Assembly: GCA_030272585.1 (NCBI GenBank)
Contig: BSYQ01000006.1
Span: 2,567,001-2,631,000 of the forward strand
Reading direction: 5' to 3'
Length of the DNA: 64,000 nucleotides
From: Bryopsis sp. KO-2023
Lineage: Eukaryota; Chlorophyta; Ulvophyceae; Bryopsidales; Bryopsidaceae
Both the position numbers and the translations under genes were made by a program. Every line of letters starts with the position of its first letter. Positions within the stretch are counted from its first letter, which is position 1. Below, in pieces: positions 53,793-64,000 of the stretch. Under the pieces are notes generated by a model. The model did no database searches. It was not told the DNA's origin and was given only the letters and a program-made list of their open reading frames with translations.

Positions 53793-53893
53793 CCGTGTGT
53801 AAACCATTGCTAAGGTTTCTGCACCCTGTAGCATATAAGTGTTTATCCAAGTGGAGTCAGGACCAGGAGGTCTGACACTTTGGGGGGGAGGAA

Positions 53894-54138
53894 TGTTATG
53901 ACGTCACACGCGTGTGTCACGGTGTGTCGCCACGTGTACATGTGTGTCGCCACGTGTGTCACCTGTCGTGACACATTTGCATCTGTCCCCACACGGTGGT
54001 AGCAGGGTCCAATCACCAAGTATGGTGATTGCTACCATGTGTACTAGCAACGCTCATAAAAGGCGTTGGTACACTCTCTTTCGAGGTTTTTGGTTTGAGA
54101 AAGACTTTCACTGCCACTGAAAGTCAAGCAGCACAACA
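53894..54138 (+). repeat. Element B 3' LTR, copy 3
   Basis: 245 bp, preceded by the GGGGGGGAGGAA tract and followed by CTGTG (54139-54143). Confidence 0.88.
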
Positions 54139-56084
54139 CTGTGTCGTCGGAACTTCAACACCTTTTTGCTTTCACCTGGGATCAAAAAAGATACGCCTGG
54201 CAGCGCCTCCCACAGGGGTGGTTGTGGTCGGCCACGTTATTCAACGAGCGAATAAGCGAGGTCGTCTCTGGCCTGGAGGTGATTCAGTACGCTGATGATC
54301 TGTTGGTGGGGGGTGTGACGAAAAAAGAGCTTGCGAAAAACCTGGAAGTCCTGTTTGGTCGTTTGAGTGATTATGGGCTAAAGGTCAACTTTTCGAAGGC
54401 GGTGTGGGTGACAGACCGCATCACTTTTTTGGGGTTCGAATTGCGCAGTGGCTCGTGGTCACTGAAACCTTATCTAATGCAGAAGAGCGCCGAGCTTGGC
54501 CCAGTACGCAGCCTGAAATCGTTGGAGAGAATTGTGGGCATCTTGTCTTGCTGCCGTAGATCTATTCCTAATTTGGAGAGAGTGCTCAGGAAATTGCGAA
54601 AGCACATCAAGTCGTGCAAATCAGCGGACGCCCCTAGCGTTGATTGGAACCAGGTCGAAAAGGATGTGCAGGAGGTGTTAGGCAGCGCGCTGGATGCGCA
54701 GCTCGACCTGTGTTTGACTGGAACGGATGCCACCCATTTCGAGATTGAGACCGACTGGTCCCCAGGCTACGCAGGTTACCTTTTGTATGCGTGTGTGAAG
54801 CGAAATGGAGCTCTAAAACGACTTCTGGTCGATATAGGCAGTTGTGTTCTCGAGGGGCATTTTTCATCCTACCTTGGTGAATTTCGAGCACTCAAGTGGG
54901 CTTGCGCCCGCACTAAATCATTCCGTGGGAGTTTGCCTTTGGTCGTCAAGACGGATAACCATGCACTTGCATCTAAGCTGGAGAGCCAGGATATAACCAC
55001 TAACGACATAAGGGAGGCTCGCCTGTGGTCGTGGCTGCTTTCTAATGAGCCTTTGTTGAAAGTGGAATTTATTGCAGGTGATGTGAATCGCGGCGCCGAT
55101 TTGTTGTCGCGACCAATCGTCGCGGCATGTGCAATGGTGGTGATGCCCCAAAATTGTACTGATCAGGAGTGGAAACTTATCCACCACGGGCATCCAGGGT
55201 TGAGTGGGTGTTTGGAGAGGGCGAAATTATTGCAAATCCCACTGTCGACATCTTTCGCTCAAAACCGTATCAAGGAATGTCGACCGTGCCAACAATTCGC
55301 CCCACTGAAGCAGAGTTTCCCACTCCGACATGTGGAGGATCCCCTCCGCCCAAACGATCTTATCTCTGTCGACTACCTCGGCCCATTCTCAAAGAATGGT
55401 CCCTACTCTCACATTTTCGTCATTGTGGACAACCTCACTCGCTACTCACAGTTGCATCTTTCCACTGCAGCAAACACTGCAAACGCACTACAGGCTCTAG
55501 ACAAATGGAGTGTGGACCGAGGAGTGATGCGGCGCATCATGTGCGACAACGCCAGTTCGTTCGCTGGCCGCAAACTGAATGACTGGGCTCGGGGGCGAAG
55601 TGTGACAATGATCTATACACCACCCCACGTTCACCGCGCAAATGGCGCTGTGGAAAGGATGAACCGGAAAATTCTTGAGCGACTCAGGCGCATGCTGGTG
55701 GACACTGGTCACTCACGTTGGTGGGAGATCGTCTCGGACGTGCAGGACGCATGCAACACCATGATGTGTGACGTCACACGCATGACCCCACGCGATGCCT
55801 GGGAGGCTGGGGAAGAGGCCTGGGCAGCTGCTCGTTATCGGATGGAAAAACGCCGGGCGCACTGGAATCGGCATCGCAAGAGCACTCGAGTGCACTATCG
55901 CCTGGGGCAGCAGGTTTGGGTTTATGATCTCACACGATCGTCGATGATGCGCGGAAAGCTTCGTCCGCTGTGGGTTGGCCCTGGCCGCATCGCGGAGATC
56001 ATTAGTGACACTCGGTATGGGGTGAATCTGGAAGATGGTCGGAGGATCATAATCCACTCTGATTTTCTCAAACTATTCTTCTGA
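54139..56084 (+). CDS. pol: Element A pol, 3' part, copy 3
   Basis: Same translation as copies 1 and 2: RT from LFAFTW with YADDLL, RNase H, integrase. It is now separated from its 5' half by B and C, over 16 kb. Confidence 0.86.
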
Positions 56085-56427
56085 TTTTCTTTATTCTTGG
56101 AGGTCTTTTTTTGCACAGTGGGTAGCAGGTGGGCACATGTGGTTTGGAGGGGCATCTTTCAGTCGAATCTGTTTGATTGTTTAGTGTTTAGCTGGGACAG
56201 TTGAGTAGATTCTGGTTTTTGCATCGTTTGGTGGACACACTTCTTAGTCATCAGTGACAGCGCGAGTTTTTGGCAGGTCGGGCGACGTCTCCGTTTCTGG
56301 CGCCTGGGGGCGTGTGGACGTTAGTGTTTGCGAGGGGGCGTTTTTCTGGCGTCTGGGGTGACAGGCGAGTGAGTCGTGGGTTTGTGTTCGTGAGGGGTGC
56401 TGCAGGGTGGCGTTTCGGATACCCAGG

Positions 56428-56891
56428 CAGAGATAGGACTTGGGCCGATTTTTTGGTCCGGCTCCGGTCCGGTCCGGTTACGGTCGGGTTACGGTCACCG
56501 TACTACGGCCGTAATTCCGTACCGTAACCGGAGTAATATGCTGTTTTTACGGTACGGAACAGGTACGGTATAGCTACGGCAGGCCCTAAATCATCGTGAA
56601 GTAGTGTGGTTCAGTGCTAAAGCGTTAGGCTGCAGTCTGTAGGGTCGCAGGTTCGAATCCCCCTGGGTTCCTTTGGAATCGCGGGACCTTGCGGGGGTCA
56701 CTTTCTACGGTTTACGGTTGGTACGGCCGTTACGGTCATTACGGTCCGGTACGGAGCGGTACGGAGCGGTACGGAGCTACGGTTACGGCCGTAAAAGTAC
56801 GATTTTCCGACGAAAATTGTACTCCGGTTACGGTCCGGTTACGGCGTTACGGTACGGTTACGGTGACCGTAACCGTAAAGTCCTATCACTG
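56428..56891. mobile_element. Element D, hAT-like non-autonomous DNA transposon (MITE)
   Basis: 464 bp bounded by 14-bp terminal inverted repeats with one mismatch (CAGAGATAGGACTT and CAGTGATAGGACTT) and an 8-bp duplication TACCCAGG (56420-56427 and 56892-56899). The 8-bp duplication and CAG termini are typical of the hAT superfamily. Both arms carry many copies of TACGGT/ACCGTA, possible transposase-binding repeats. There is no transposase ORF. A tRNA-like segment lies in the middle. Confidence 0.85.
56605..56670 (+). other. tRNA-like sequence inside element D
   Basis: TGGTTCAGTGCTAAAGC resembles a tRNA A box and D arm, and GGTTCGAATCC is a perfect B box. Between them CTGCAGT fits an anticodon loop with GCA (Cys). 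Acceptor and T stems do not pair well, so it is a decayed tRNA or a SINE-like head rather than a working tRNA gene. Confidence 0.55.
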
Positions 56892-57107
56892 TACCCAGGC
56901 TGGGGTATATTAGGGGGACTGAGTTCGCTGTTGTTTGTAACGGTTTCTGTTTAAGATCAAAGTTTGTGTTTGAGACGGTTGGCTGTTGGAAGCCCCTACG
57001 ATTGTGCGTGTTCGTGTCGACGCGACTCTGCGTGTCTCTCTCTCTCAAACCGAACCGTCTGCCACTTCCTCTCCGACTCGACGCATAATGATCACCAGGA
57101 AACTACA

Positions 57108-57112
57108 CTTCG
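57108..57112. repeat. Right target-site duplication of element A (CTTCG)
   Basis: This copy matches 11100-11104. Bracketing of the entire array by one pair is the main evidence for a single original insertion. Confidence 0.85.
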
Positions 57113-57917
57113 TCTAAATATCAGTCTTCTCCCACCTTCCAGAGCATTTTCCTCCCATCTGGCGAAACAATCGTTTGGTTCCACTTAGTCTTTTTGTACA
57201 AACTTTTGTTTATTTATTTATTTTTTTAGGTACGAAACAGTCAGCCAGTCATGTCATGTGTTCTTGTTTGTTCATTAGGGAATTCAGGAACAGGGGGTTG
57301 CACAGAATCCAAGGTAGGTGAGGGAGTAGGGATATTTGTCGTTGATGGGAAGTGACTCATACTCGGAACAGAAACGCAGCCGCCGTAGTCAAGGGCGGAA
57401 GGAAACGCCGACAATATAGCCGGAATGACGTGAAACTAGCATTGGAAGTAGTGGTGGTAGGAGCGAACGAAAGGTCGCCTGCCAGTAACACTCGACTCCA
57501 TAGAGAGGCCAGCCTATCCAAAACAGTTTAACACAGTTTCCCCAAAGACGTTAAAGTTCCTGCAAACGAGCGAGATAACACAGACCACCGACGAGTCGAT
57601 ACGACTCCACCGACGTCGACCGTGTTCATTACAGTTCCGCACCGCTCAAAATTCAGGGCCCGCCCTTGACACACAGCAAAGCCGCCAGTCTTCGAGACAC
57701 GTGCCTGCTTTTGGAAACATTTCCAAAAGCTGTTAAAAGTCGCCAGGGACGGTTAATGCACAACAAGCGCGCGTTCGCTGCGATCCGCATCAATCCTGGC
57801 TTAACCTACTAAGCAACTTCGCTCCGACTGTGCAGCAAATTCACAGGATGTGCCTTGAGACGGTGGACCCGAACGAAAAGATGCTCTGCCAACACACAGC
57901 GGATTTTGTTCAGAGTT
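57113..57917. other. Intergenic/promoter region of the ABCG gene, with a perfect inverted repeat
   Basis: About 800 bp between the array and the transporter start. At 57707-57730 it holds the perfect inverted repeat GCTTTTGGAAA-CA-TTTCCAAAAGC, about 190 bp upstream of the ATG. I see no ORF I would support here. Confidence 0.5.
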
Positions 57918-60900
57918 ATGTCTAGTGCCGAGGTCACGCTCGCCCTTTTCCTGTTGGCGTTGTCCCTACCCTCCTTTTTCGCCGATGACATAGACATACG
58001 CCCGTCGGAACCAGGTTTCGAGTTCCCGGACGAGATATGGCTAAAGTATGTGTTGAAGTACGAGGACGACCTCGGGATCAAGTCGGCGAGTGAGTTCTGC
58101 TTGGGGGACAAGGTCGACGACTGGAAATCGCTGTTGAGAGAATCTCTGCCCGGTCGCTGGCCTGTGCAACAGTCCAACGAGCCGGTTTGCTCCGTTTTCG
58201 AGAATGCCGTTGACCACATATGCAAACTAGAAGACTTGAAGACGTTTCTGAGGGTGAGTGCATCCCGCAACCAAAGCCAAGTGACGGACCCGCACTCCGA
58301 CGGTGCGATTCCCCCTTTCGGTATATTGTTCCGTTGAAAGTCATCGGAGGCGGCGAAATTGGTGACGTGTTTTTTCTCTTCTGCTTAGTTCATTGTTCGA
58401 ACGGACAACCCCGAGAAGATCCCCAGCACTGAGGCGTGCAGATCCGGAAACTCTACGTCGGGAGGCTGTTGGCCGGGCTTTTTCGAATTCGAAGGAAGTG
58501 CGATGCCGTGCTGTGACGGGTTTTTCTGTCCGAGGATGCTCACGTGTATGATTCCTTGCCCTCTTGGAGCGCACTGCGTTAGGTGGGTTCCGGGGCGTTG
58601 GGCCCGAGCGACTTTCGGTCGTGACTGTGACGTGTCGGTTCCGGAGATTGGGACCCGACAGAAACGGCGGCTCTAAACGATTTATTTGTAATCAGCGGAC
58701 TGACACAATCGTGGAATGGTCACCAGCGTCCAAATATTTCAATTTCGTTTCGACATGCTCTAGTTCTGTTTCTAGAAAAAGAGCATACTTTATTCGGAAA
58801 TAAAATATCTTTTCTTTTCTTTTATTTCATTATTATTTATTGTTTTCAAACACCCCCCTTCTCTGTAAAAAAATCAAGAAACGGAAAAAACTGTCCTCAA
58901 AATAACTGGGGATCTGGCGACGGGCTGAAGAAAAAATCCACCCAGCAGTAGTCTTATAAAACCATATTAAACCTCTTCAGAAAAAAAGGACATGCCAACA
59001 CGAGCGACTTTTTCAACTTTTTTTTTCCGTCATCGAATCCACATAAACACAAAAACCCTTGCAATGATGGGGGCGATCCTTCGTTGTTCTCAGGGCCAAG
59101 TCAAGTAAACCCCCGCCCGCGTATGGAGGGAGCTCAGACGACTGGTGTGCGCCCTATGCGTACAAGACTCGGGGAGGGAAGTGCGGGGGGGCTGACAAGT
59201 GGTCAATGAAACCCAACAGTGCGTTCCCAGGAGTGAATTGGGAGGGTGGGTCGGGCAACATCTACTGCCCCGCCGGCTCTTTCTGTGGAAACACCACCAC
59301 CGACCCCGTCCCTTGCCCACACAACCATCACTGCAGGTGGGGGGCCACCACTCCGACGTATTGCCCCCCCTTGGTCAACTGCAAGGGAGGCACAAAAATG
59401 CCACAGGACAATTATTTGGGGTTGGCGTTCGACGCCGGGATTTTCATTCTGTTGCTGGTGCTCTGGCAGGCATCCAAGTTGCACAAGTGGATGCTCAGGA
59501 GAATGAGCGCCAGGGACAGGATCAAGATTCAGTTCGGAGGCAGCAGGGCGGTGTGCCGAGTGACGACGATCGCCAGACCAGAAACCCCACCGGGACCTTC
59601 CACACCACCTTCCCTGCCTGGTGAGACAATCGTGCACTGGTGCTGAAATCAACAATCAGTTTTCCAGGCAGCTGCTGGGTGAAGTCCTCTAGAGAAGCCA
59701 CCGTCATTCTCATTGACCACTTTGTCAACCATTTCCCCCCCCCCCCTTTTTTTTCCTCCTCCATAGATACATCCAGGTGGAACTCTCCCTTCAATTTTTT
59801 GAAATGAGTTCTTTAAAGGGGTGACGAATAGATATTTTGGTGTTGCAAATAGCAGCTGCCTGGAAATGAGATCTTTTTCACTATGTCGTCGCTACATTTA
59901 CTTTATTGAAGAGGGGTGAATCTGGATGTGTTCTCTGACACACTGCAATGTTGCTTTCAGCGAGTCAAAGTGGCAGTCTCCTCCGCCAGATGAGCACCAA
60001 TTTAGGCCGATCCATGCACAGGATGCTTGCCAGCAAGAGCAAAAGCGTCAATCCCAACAGACAAGACGCCGTCTGGGCCGATTTGGTTCACAGCGACGAC
60101 AGCGACAGCTCCGTGGAGTCTGGGGACGACAATGACAACTTGGATATGCCCATCATCGCTCGTCGTCCCACTATAGGGGTGTTTGGCGAGTTTTCGATCG
60201 ACATGGATGCTGTTGACGAGCATGCGCCAACCATTTCCATCGAGTTCTATGGGCTGAATTTGAAGCTGAAGTCGTGTGCAAAGTGTGTGCTGACGGCGGC
60301 ATCTGGCAGACTTCGAGAAGCGAGGTTGACGGCCATCATGGGACCGTCAGGGGCGGGTGTGTGCAGGAGTTCCATTTCATTTCATTTTTGAAAGCCTGAG
60401 TCACCTTAATTTCCACTACTTCAGAGTGCCCATGGCATTATTTTTTTCTTTTCGCTATTTTTTTCTGCTGTTTTTTTTTTTTTTTTTTTTTTTTTTTCCT
60501 GAACACCCCTCCCCCACTTTTTCAAGCACCCCTAGATTCATCTACATACCTGTATCGATGAAGTCTGTATCCAACCTGTCAGTTATTTGTTTTAAGAACA
60601 ATGCAAGAAAATCAATATGGCTGGATGGAGGTTAATTCCTGGATTTTTTTTTCACTGGGTAATCACTGTGGAGGTTGAACTTGGTAAGAACTTGACAGTT
60701 CGTTTTCTTATCGACAGGAAAAACTTCGCTTCTCAACGCTCTGGCTGGAAAGGCGTCCTACGGGGTGTTGTCTGGCATGGTGATGGTCAATGGGCAGGAA
60801 GCTTCTTTGGAGAAATATAAGCAGGTCATGGGGTTCGTCCCTCAAGACGATATCATGCATACCGATTTGACGGTCGAAGAAAATCTGCTGTTTTCGGCCC

Positions 60901-63890
60901 GATACCGACTTCCTGAAAACATCAGCCACTCTGCCAGGGTAGCTATGGTAGACAGAGCTATACAAGTAGGTCGCTGCTTGGCGTTGAGTGAGTGTGTGTG
61001 TGGGGGGGTGTAGGGGTGACAGACATGGGTCCAATTGTTTGAGTATCAACTGAACATGAACAGATCTTGTTTGAGAATTACAAATCAGCCACCGATTGAT
61101 CATACTATTGTGTGTGTGTGTGTTTCCTGTAGTGTTTTAGATCGATTGCAGTAGCATATAAAAAGAAGATTTTTTAATTAGAAGAGGAAGAATTCCACAT
61201 ATTATGTATTTTGTGTCTTTTTTCTAAAAATTCGTATCTGTCTTTTTATATATAATATGCATTTTTTATGCGTTTTGTGTGATTGATTGTAGACATAACG
61301 CATGAATGTACTGTTCAATTCTTCTGAATCACAATGCAACGTTTTTTTTCCCCCATATCAAGAACAAATGTATGAGCAAACCTCATTTCCCGTTGTCCAG
61401 ATTCGATTAATTGACTACTCATGATGTGGTCGCAGATTCTCGGTCTGAATGGAGTCAGACACGAGTTGATCGGGAACGAAGAAACTCGAGGGATATCCGG
61501 TGGTCAAAGAAAACGAGTAAACGTGGGGCTGGAGCTGGTGAGCGACCCCAGGGTGCTTCTCTTGGACGAACCCACCAGCGGATTGGATTCATCATCCTGC
61601 AAGCAAGTGGTATCCACTCTGAAGACGATCGCACACATGGGGGTGACTTCGGCGGCCGTCGTTCACCAACCCAGCTACAGAGTCATGAAAATGTTCGACG
61701 ATTTGCTCCTCCTGGGAAATGTGAGTTCCCGACCCAACGAAACGCCTGTTTTTTTTTTTTTTTTTTGTTCGTGCTTTTGATCCCTTGCTGATCTCAGCAA
61801 GAACCAACCTTGCTTTTGATGACATCTGTTGCTGTGTTCAATCGGTGAAATGGCGCTATTTATACAATGTACAATTCATACTATTTGTCGTGGTGATGCA
61901 GGGAGGGGTAACTGTCTACAATGGACCGGAAGATCGAGTTCAGGACTACTTTGAGGGGCTGGGGTTCATGTTCCCGTCACGTGCCAATCCTGGCGACGTC
62001 TGCTTGGACATCATCGCCGGTCACCACGAACGTGAGGGTTTCCCCGAATTCTTGGTAGAAGATCTCGTGGGCATCTGGGACCGATCCGATATGCATGCCC
62101 AGCAAATGACCCTTCCAGATATGGACAGGGAATTGTCGCGAGCCATGACGACCCGGGTTAATGAAGTGATTCAGGTAGTCAGACAGCACATTCTGCATGG
62201 AAGCCCCCCCCCCAATTGAGAACGACACACCATGCCAGTTTTGATGAGAAAAAACTCGAACCCAAAAAGGATCCCCCTCCGATCGAGCATTCTGTGGAAC
62301 TCCTTGAAAAAAAGATCGTGCAGGGGCAGCTTTGCCTCGAAAATGTTCAGGAATTTGAAGGCGTCATTTTTTTTTCGGGGTGTGTGTGTGTAGGGTGGAG
62401 CCTCTCGCTCTCTCGATCTTGGAGGTGTTCACCAAGGCTGCTGTACCAAAGTTTTCAGCTATGTGGGGATTTCGGTTTTCATTGTGACTAATGCGATCGT
62501 GGAAGCTGTGAAATGCATTTCCAATGCAGTCTTGGAAACTGTGAAGTGCATTTCACAAGGATTCGGCCAAGCCAGAGACTGTATGTGCGCATGTCCCAGG
62601 TATGAACAGGTGTTCACCTTGCTTTTCTTTTTTTTTTCTTTTTTTTTGGGGGGGGAGGGGGGAGGGCTACATATCATGCATGCATGTCAGCCTGATACTT
62701 AATTCCATCAGAAAAGAGCCTGTTGGGGGCTCAGTCTTGGATTCGTGAGGTGACACATGTTTTGAGGTATTATTTCATTATTGATCCAAGAGTTTCTTAT
62801 GGCTGGTTTTCTTTTCAAGTTCATATTCTCAGTCCTTGTGCAAAACAACACTGTGCTTCTTTTGCTTATCAAAGGGCGTCAAATGGATACCAGGGCGTCG
62901 ATATGACAAACTCCAAGCCCTTCCAGCGAACGACTCCAGGCTTCTTTCGGCAGTTTTGGTGGATACTTTCGAGGGTGGTGCTTCAAAGAAGTCGCGCTCC
63001 GCTTGCCCTATTCGTGGAGTATGCTATTTTTGGAGTCACGGGTATGGTGTTGGTTGTTCCATTCTTCTTGACGATGCAAGTGCTTTTCCTGGAATGCAGA
63101 GAAACCTGCCTGTGATTTTTTGCATGCCAGTCTCCCCGGCCCCGCCCCCAAAATCTCATCCACTCGCTGCAAAAACTAACTCTTGCTGTTTGCCCTTTGA
63201 TTTTTTCCAGGGATGGTGCTGGGATTGGTGGCTGACATGCGACACAAGAGCGGCCTGGGGGTGTTCGGGACCGACATGATGCACAGCTGCGTGGGAATCG
63301 GGCTGCTCAGCTGTGTGGCAGCCCTGCGCACCTTTGGTCAGACTCGCACGGTGTTCTACAGAGAATCGGCCAGGGGCATCAACAAGCTCGCCTTTTTCAT
63401 TGCCGTGGATGTGTTTGGGGTGACCGGTGCCGTTCTGAGAGCATTGTGTTTCACGCTGCCTTATTACTCGTATGCTCAACCAAGGGCAAGCTTGGCCAGC
63501 ATATACATAGTGACGGCGTTTCTGGTGTACTGCTGGACCGGCATGGCTTACATCATTTCACAGGTTTTGAACTACAGCGCTTCTCAATTGGCGTCTGCAG
63601 TTCTGGTTTTGATGAACACTCTTTTGGCTCGAAGCACGTACGACCATGGCATGATGCACGTCGTCAGGAATATAATTTTCACAAGGTGGGCAATGCAAGC
63701 TTACATCATAGCAGAAGCCCATCGGTTGACGGGGGTCTGGCTGTTGGAGCGATGCTTTGTCTTGAAGCACCTGGGCTATTCGGTCGGAGATTACCCTTGG
63801 GCCCTGTTTGCTCTTTTCTTGTTGGGTTTTGGGTGCAGGGTCATTGCCCTGGGGATGCTGTTTGTTTTGAACAGAGATAAGCAACAATAG
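57918..63890 (+). CDS. ABC transporter G family, ABCG24/28-like half transporter
   Basis: Nine exons: 57918-58253, 58389-58582, 59094-59620, 59961-60356, 60718-60965, 61436-61720, 61902-62174, 62894-63041 and 63211-63890 (3087 nt, 1028 aa). The N-terminus is a signal peptide ([15 protein letters not shown]). A Cys-rich lumenal or extracellular domain follows with [20 protein letters not shown], the hallmark of the plant ABCG24/28 group, then one membrane span ([14 protein letters not shown]). The nucleotide-binding domain has Walker A GPSGAGKTS split by an intron, Q-loop FVPQDD, signature ISGGQRKR, Walker [15 protein letters not shown] and H-loop VVHQPS. The C-terminal part is the ABC2 membrane domain. 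It should act as a dimer exporting an unknown, probably lipid-like, substrate. The exon 7-8 join (62174/62894) is the least certain: another exon may lie between. The start is the ATG giving the signal peptide. Confidence 0.88.
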
Positions 63891-64000
63891 AATTGGAAAA
63901 TTGTGTACAAAAAACCAAAAAAGATTGAAAAAAAAAAAAGAAATTTTGGGGAAATTGTGTCCAGAAAACCAAGGGTAAAAAAGAAAAAAAGAAAAATTGA

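Larger units (their letters stand above)
37760..54138 (+). mobile_element. Element B, copy 3, itself interrupted by element C
   Basis: LTRs at 37760-38004 and 53894-54138. Gag and pol are complete, but the 3' non-coding region is split by the 9200-bp element C (44593-53792). Without C and its duplication the length is again 7174 bp. Confidence 0.92.
11105..57107 (+). mobile_element. 46-kb tandem array of nested LTR retroelements (A with B inside, three copies; C and D nested later)
   Basis: Four A LTRs (11105-11602, 23047-23546, 34991-35488, 56138-57107) alternate with three internal regions. Unit lengths are 11942, 11944 and 21147 bp. The third equals the first plus the 9200-bp element C and its 5-bp duplication. 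The whole array is flanked by one 5-bp direct repeat, CTTCG (11100-11104 and 57108-57112), with none visible between units. This fits one insertion of A, insertion of B into it, and later amplification by unequal LTR-LTR exchange. Unit differences I can see are a C/T at 13362, two adjacent changes at 13397-13398, one change at 39107, and a 2-bp length difference in LTR 2. An assembly duplication is an alternative explanation. Confidence 0.9.
56138..57107 (+). repeat. Element A LTR 4 (array end), interrupted by DNA transposon D
   Basis: 970 bp, which equals 498 plus 464 (D) plus 8 (duplication). The right end AAACTACA is followed by host sequence. Comparison with internal LTRs here fixes where the A LTR ends. 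Confidence 0.9.

Noticed and set aside
56605-56670. Functional tRNA-Cys gene
   Set aside because: A and B boxes are good, but acceptor and T stems do not pair and it lies inside a transposon.
11105-57107. CRISPR array or satellite DNA suggested by long-period repeats
   Set aside because: The repeated blocks are LTRs and coding units of retroelements with target duplications.

Overview
The window is nuclear DNA from a eukaryote with many introns, GT-AG plus at least two apparent GC-AG introns, and long poly-A/T and poly-C/G tracts. The host genes are an SnRK2-like kinase, an ABCG24/28-type transporter and a cytosolic-type malate dehydrogenase relative. With chromodomain-bearing Ty3 elements, these suggest a green-lineage organism, most likely a green alga and possibly a streptophyte alga. 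The species is an inference and is not shown directly.

Host genes flank a large retroelement block. From the left: the 5' part of an unrecognised minus-strand gene (1-597), facing a seven-exon malate dehydrogenase-like gene (1120-4197) across a 522-bp divergent promoter; a doubtful minus-strand gene fragment (about 4480-5166); a four-exon SnRK2-like kinase (7045-8924); and about 2.2 kb of low-complexity intergenic DNA. On the right is a nine-exon ABCG transporter (57918-63890). The malate dehydrogenase-like protein has lost the catalytic His and both substrate-loop Arg, so it may be a pseudoenzyme.

Positions 11105-57107 are one 46-kb retroelement array, bracketed by a single 5-bp target duplication (CTTCG). 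Element A has 498-bp LTRs and encodes a Gag-protease ORF with an apparent signal peptide and transmembrane segments. A textbook -1 frameshift site joins it to a pol with a dUTPase-like segment, RT, RNase H and integrase. Element B, a chromodomain Ty3 element of 7174 bp with 245-bp LTRs, is inserted in A's RT (duplication CTGTG). The A(B) composite occurs three times in tandem, with adjacent copies sharing one A LTR.

In the third copy, element C is inserted just upstream of B's 3' LTR, on the minus strand (duplication CCGTG). C is 9200 bp with 410-bp LTRs. It has a collagen-like Gag, a chromodomain pol, and an extra 3' ORF combining a coiled coil with a RING-like zinc motif. The last A LTR carries D, a 464-bp hAT-like non-autonomous DNA transposon (8-bp duplication) containing a tRNA-like sequence. 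The lengths agree exactly: unit 3 equals unit 1 plus C plus 5 bp, and the last LTR equals 498 plus D plus 8 bp.

The order of events is therefore A, then B into A, then tandem amplification, then C and D. A, B and C share an 11-nt primer-binding core (TGGTTTCGGAG), so they appear to use the same tRNA primer.
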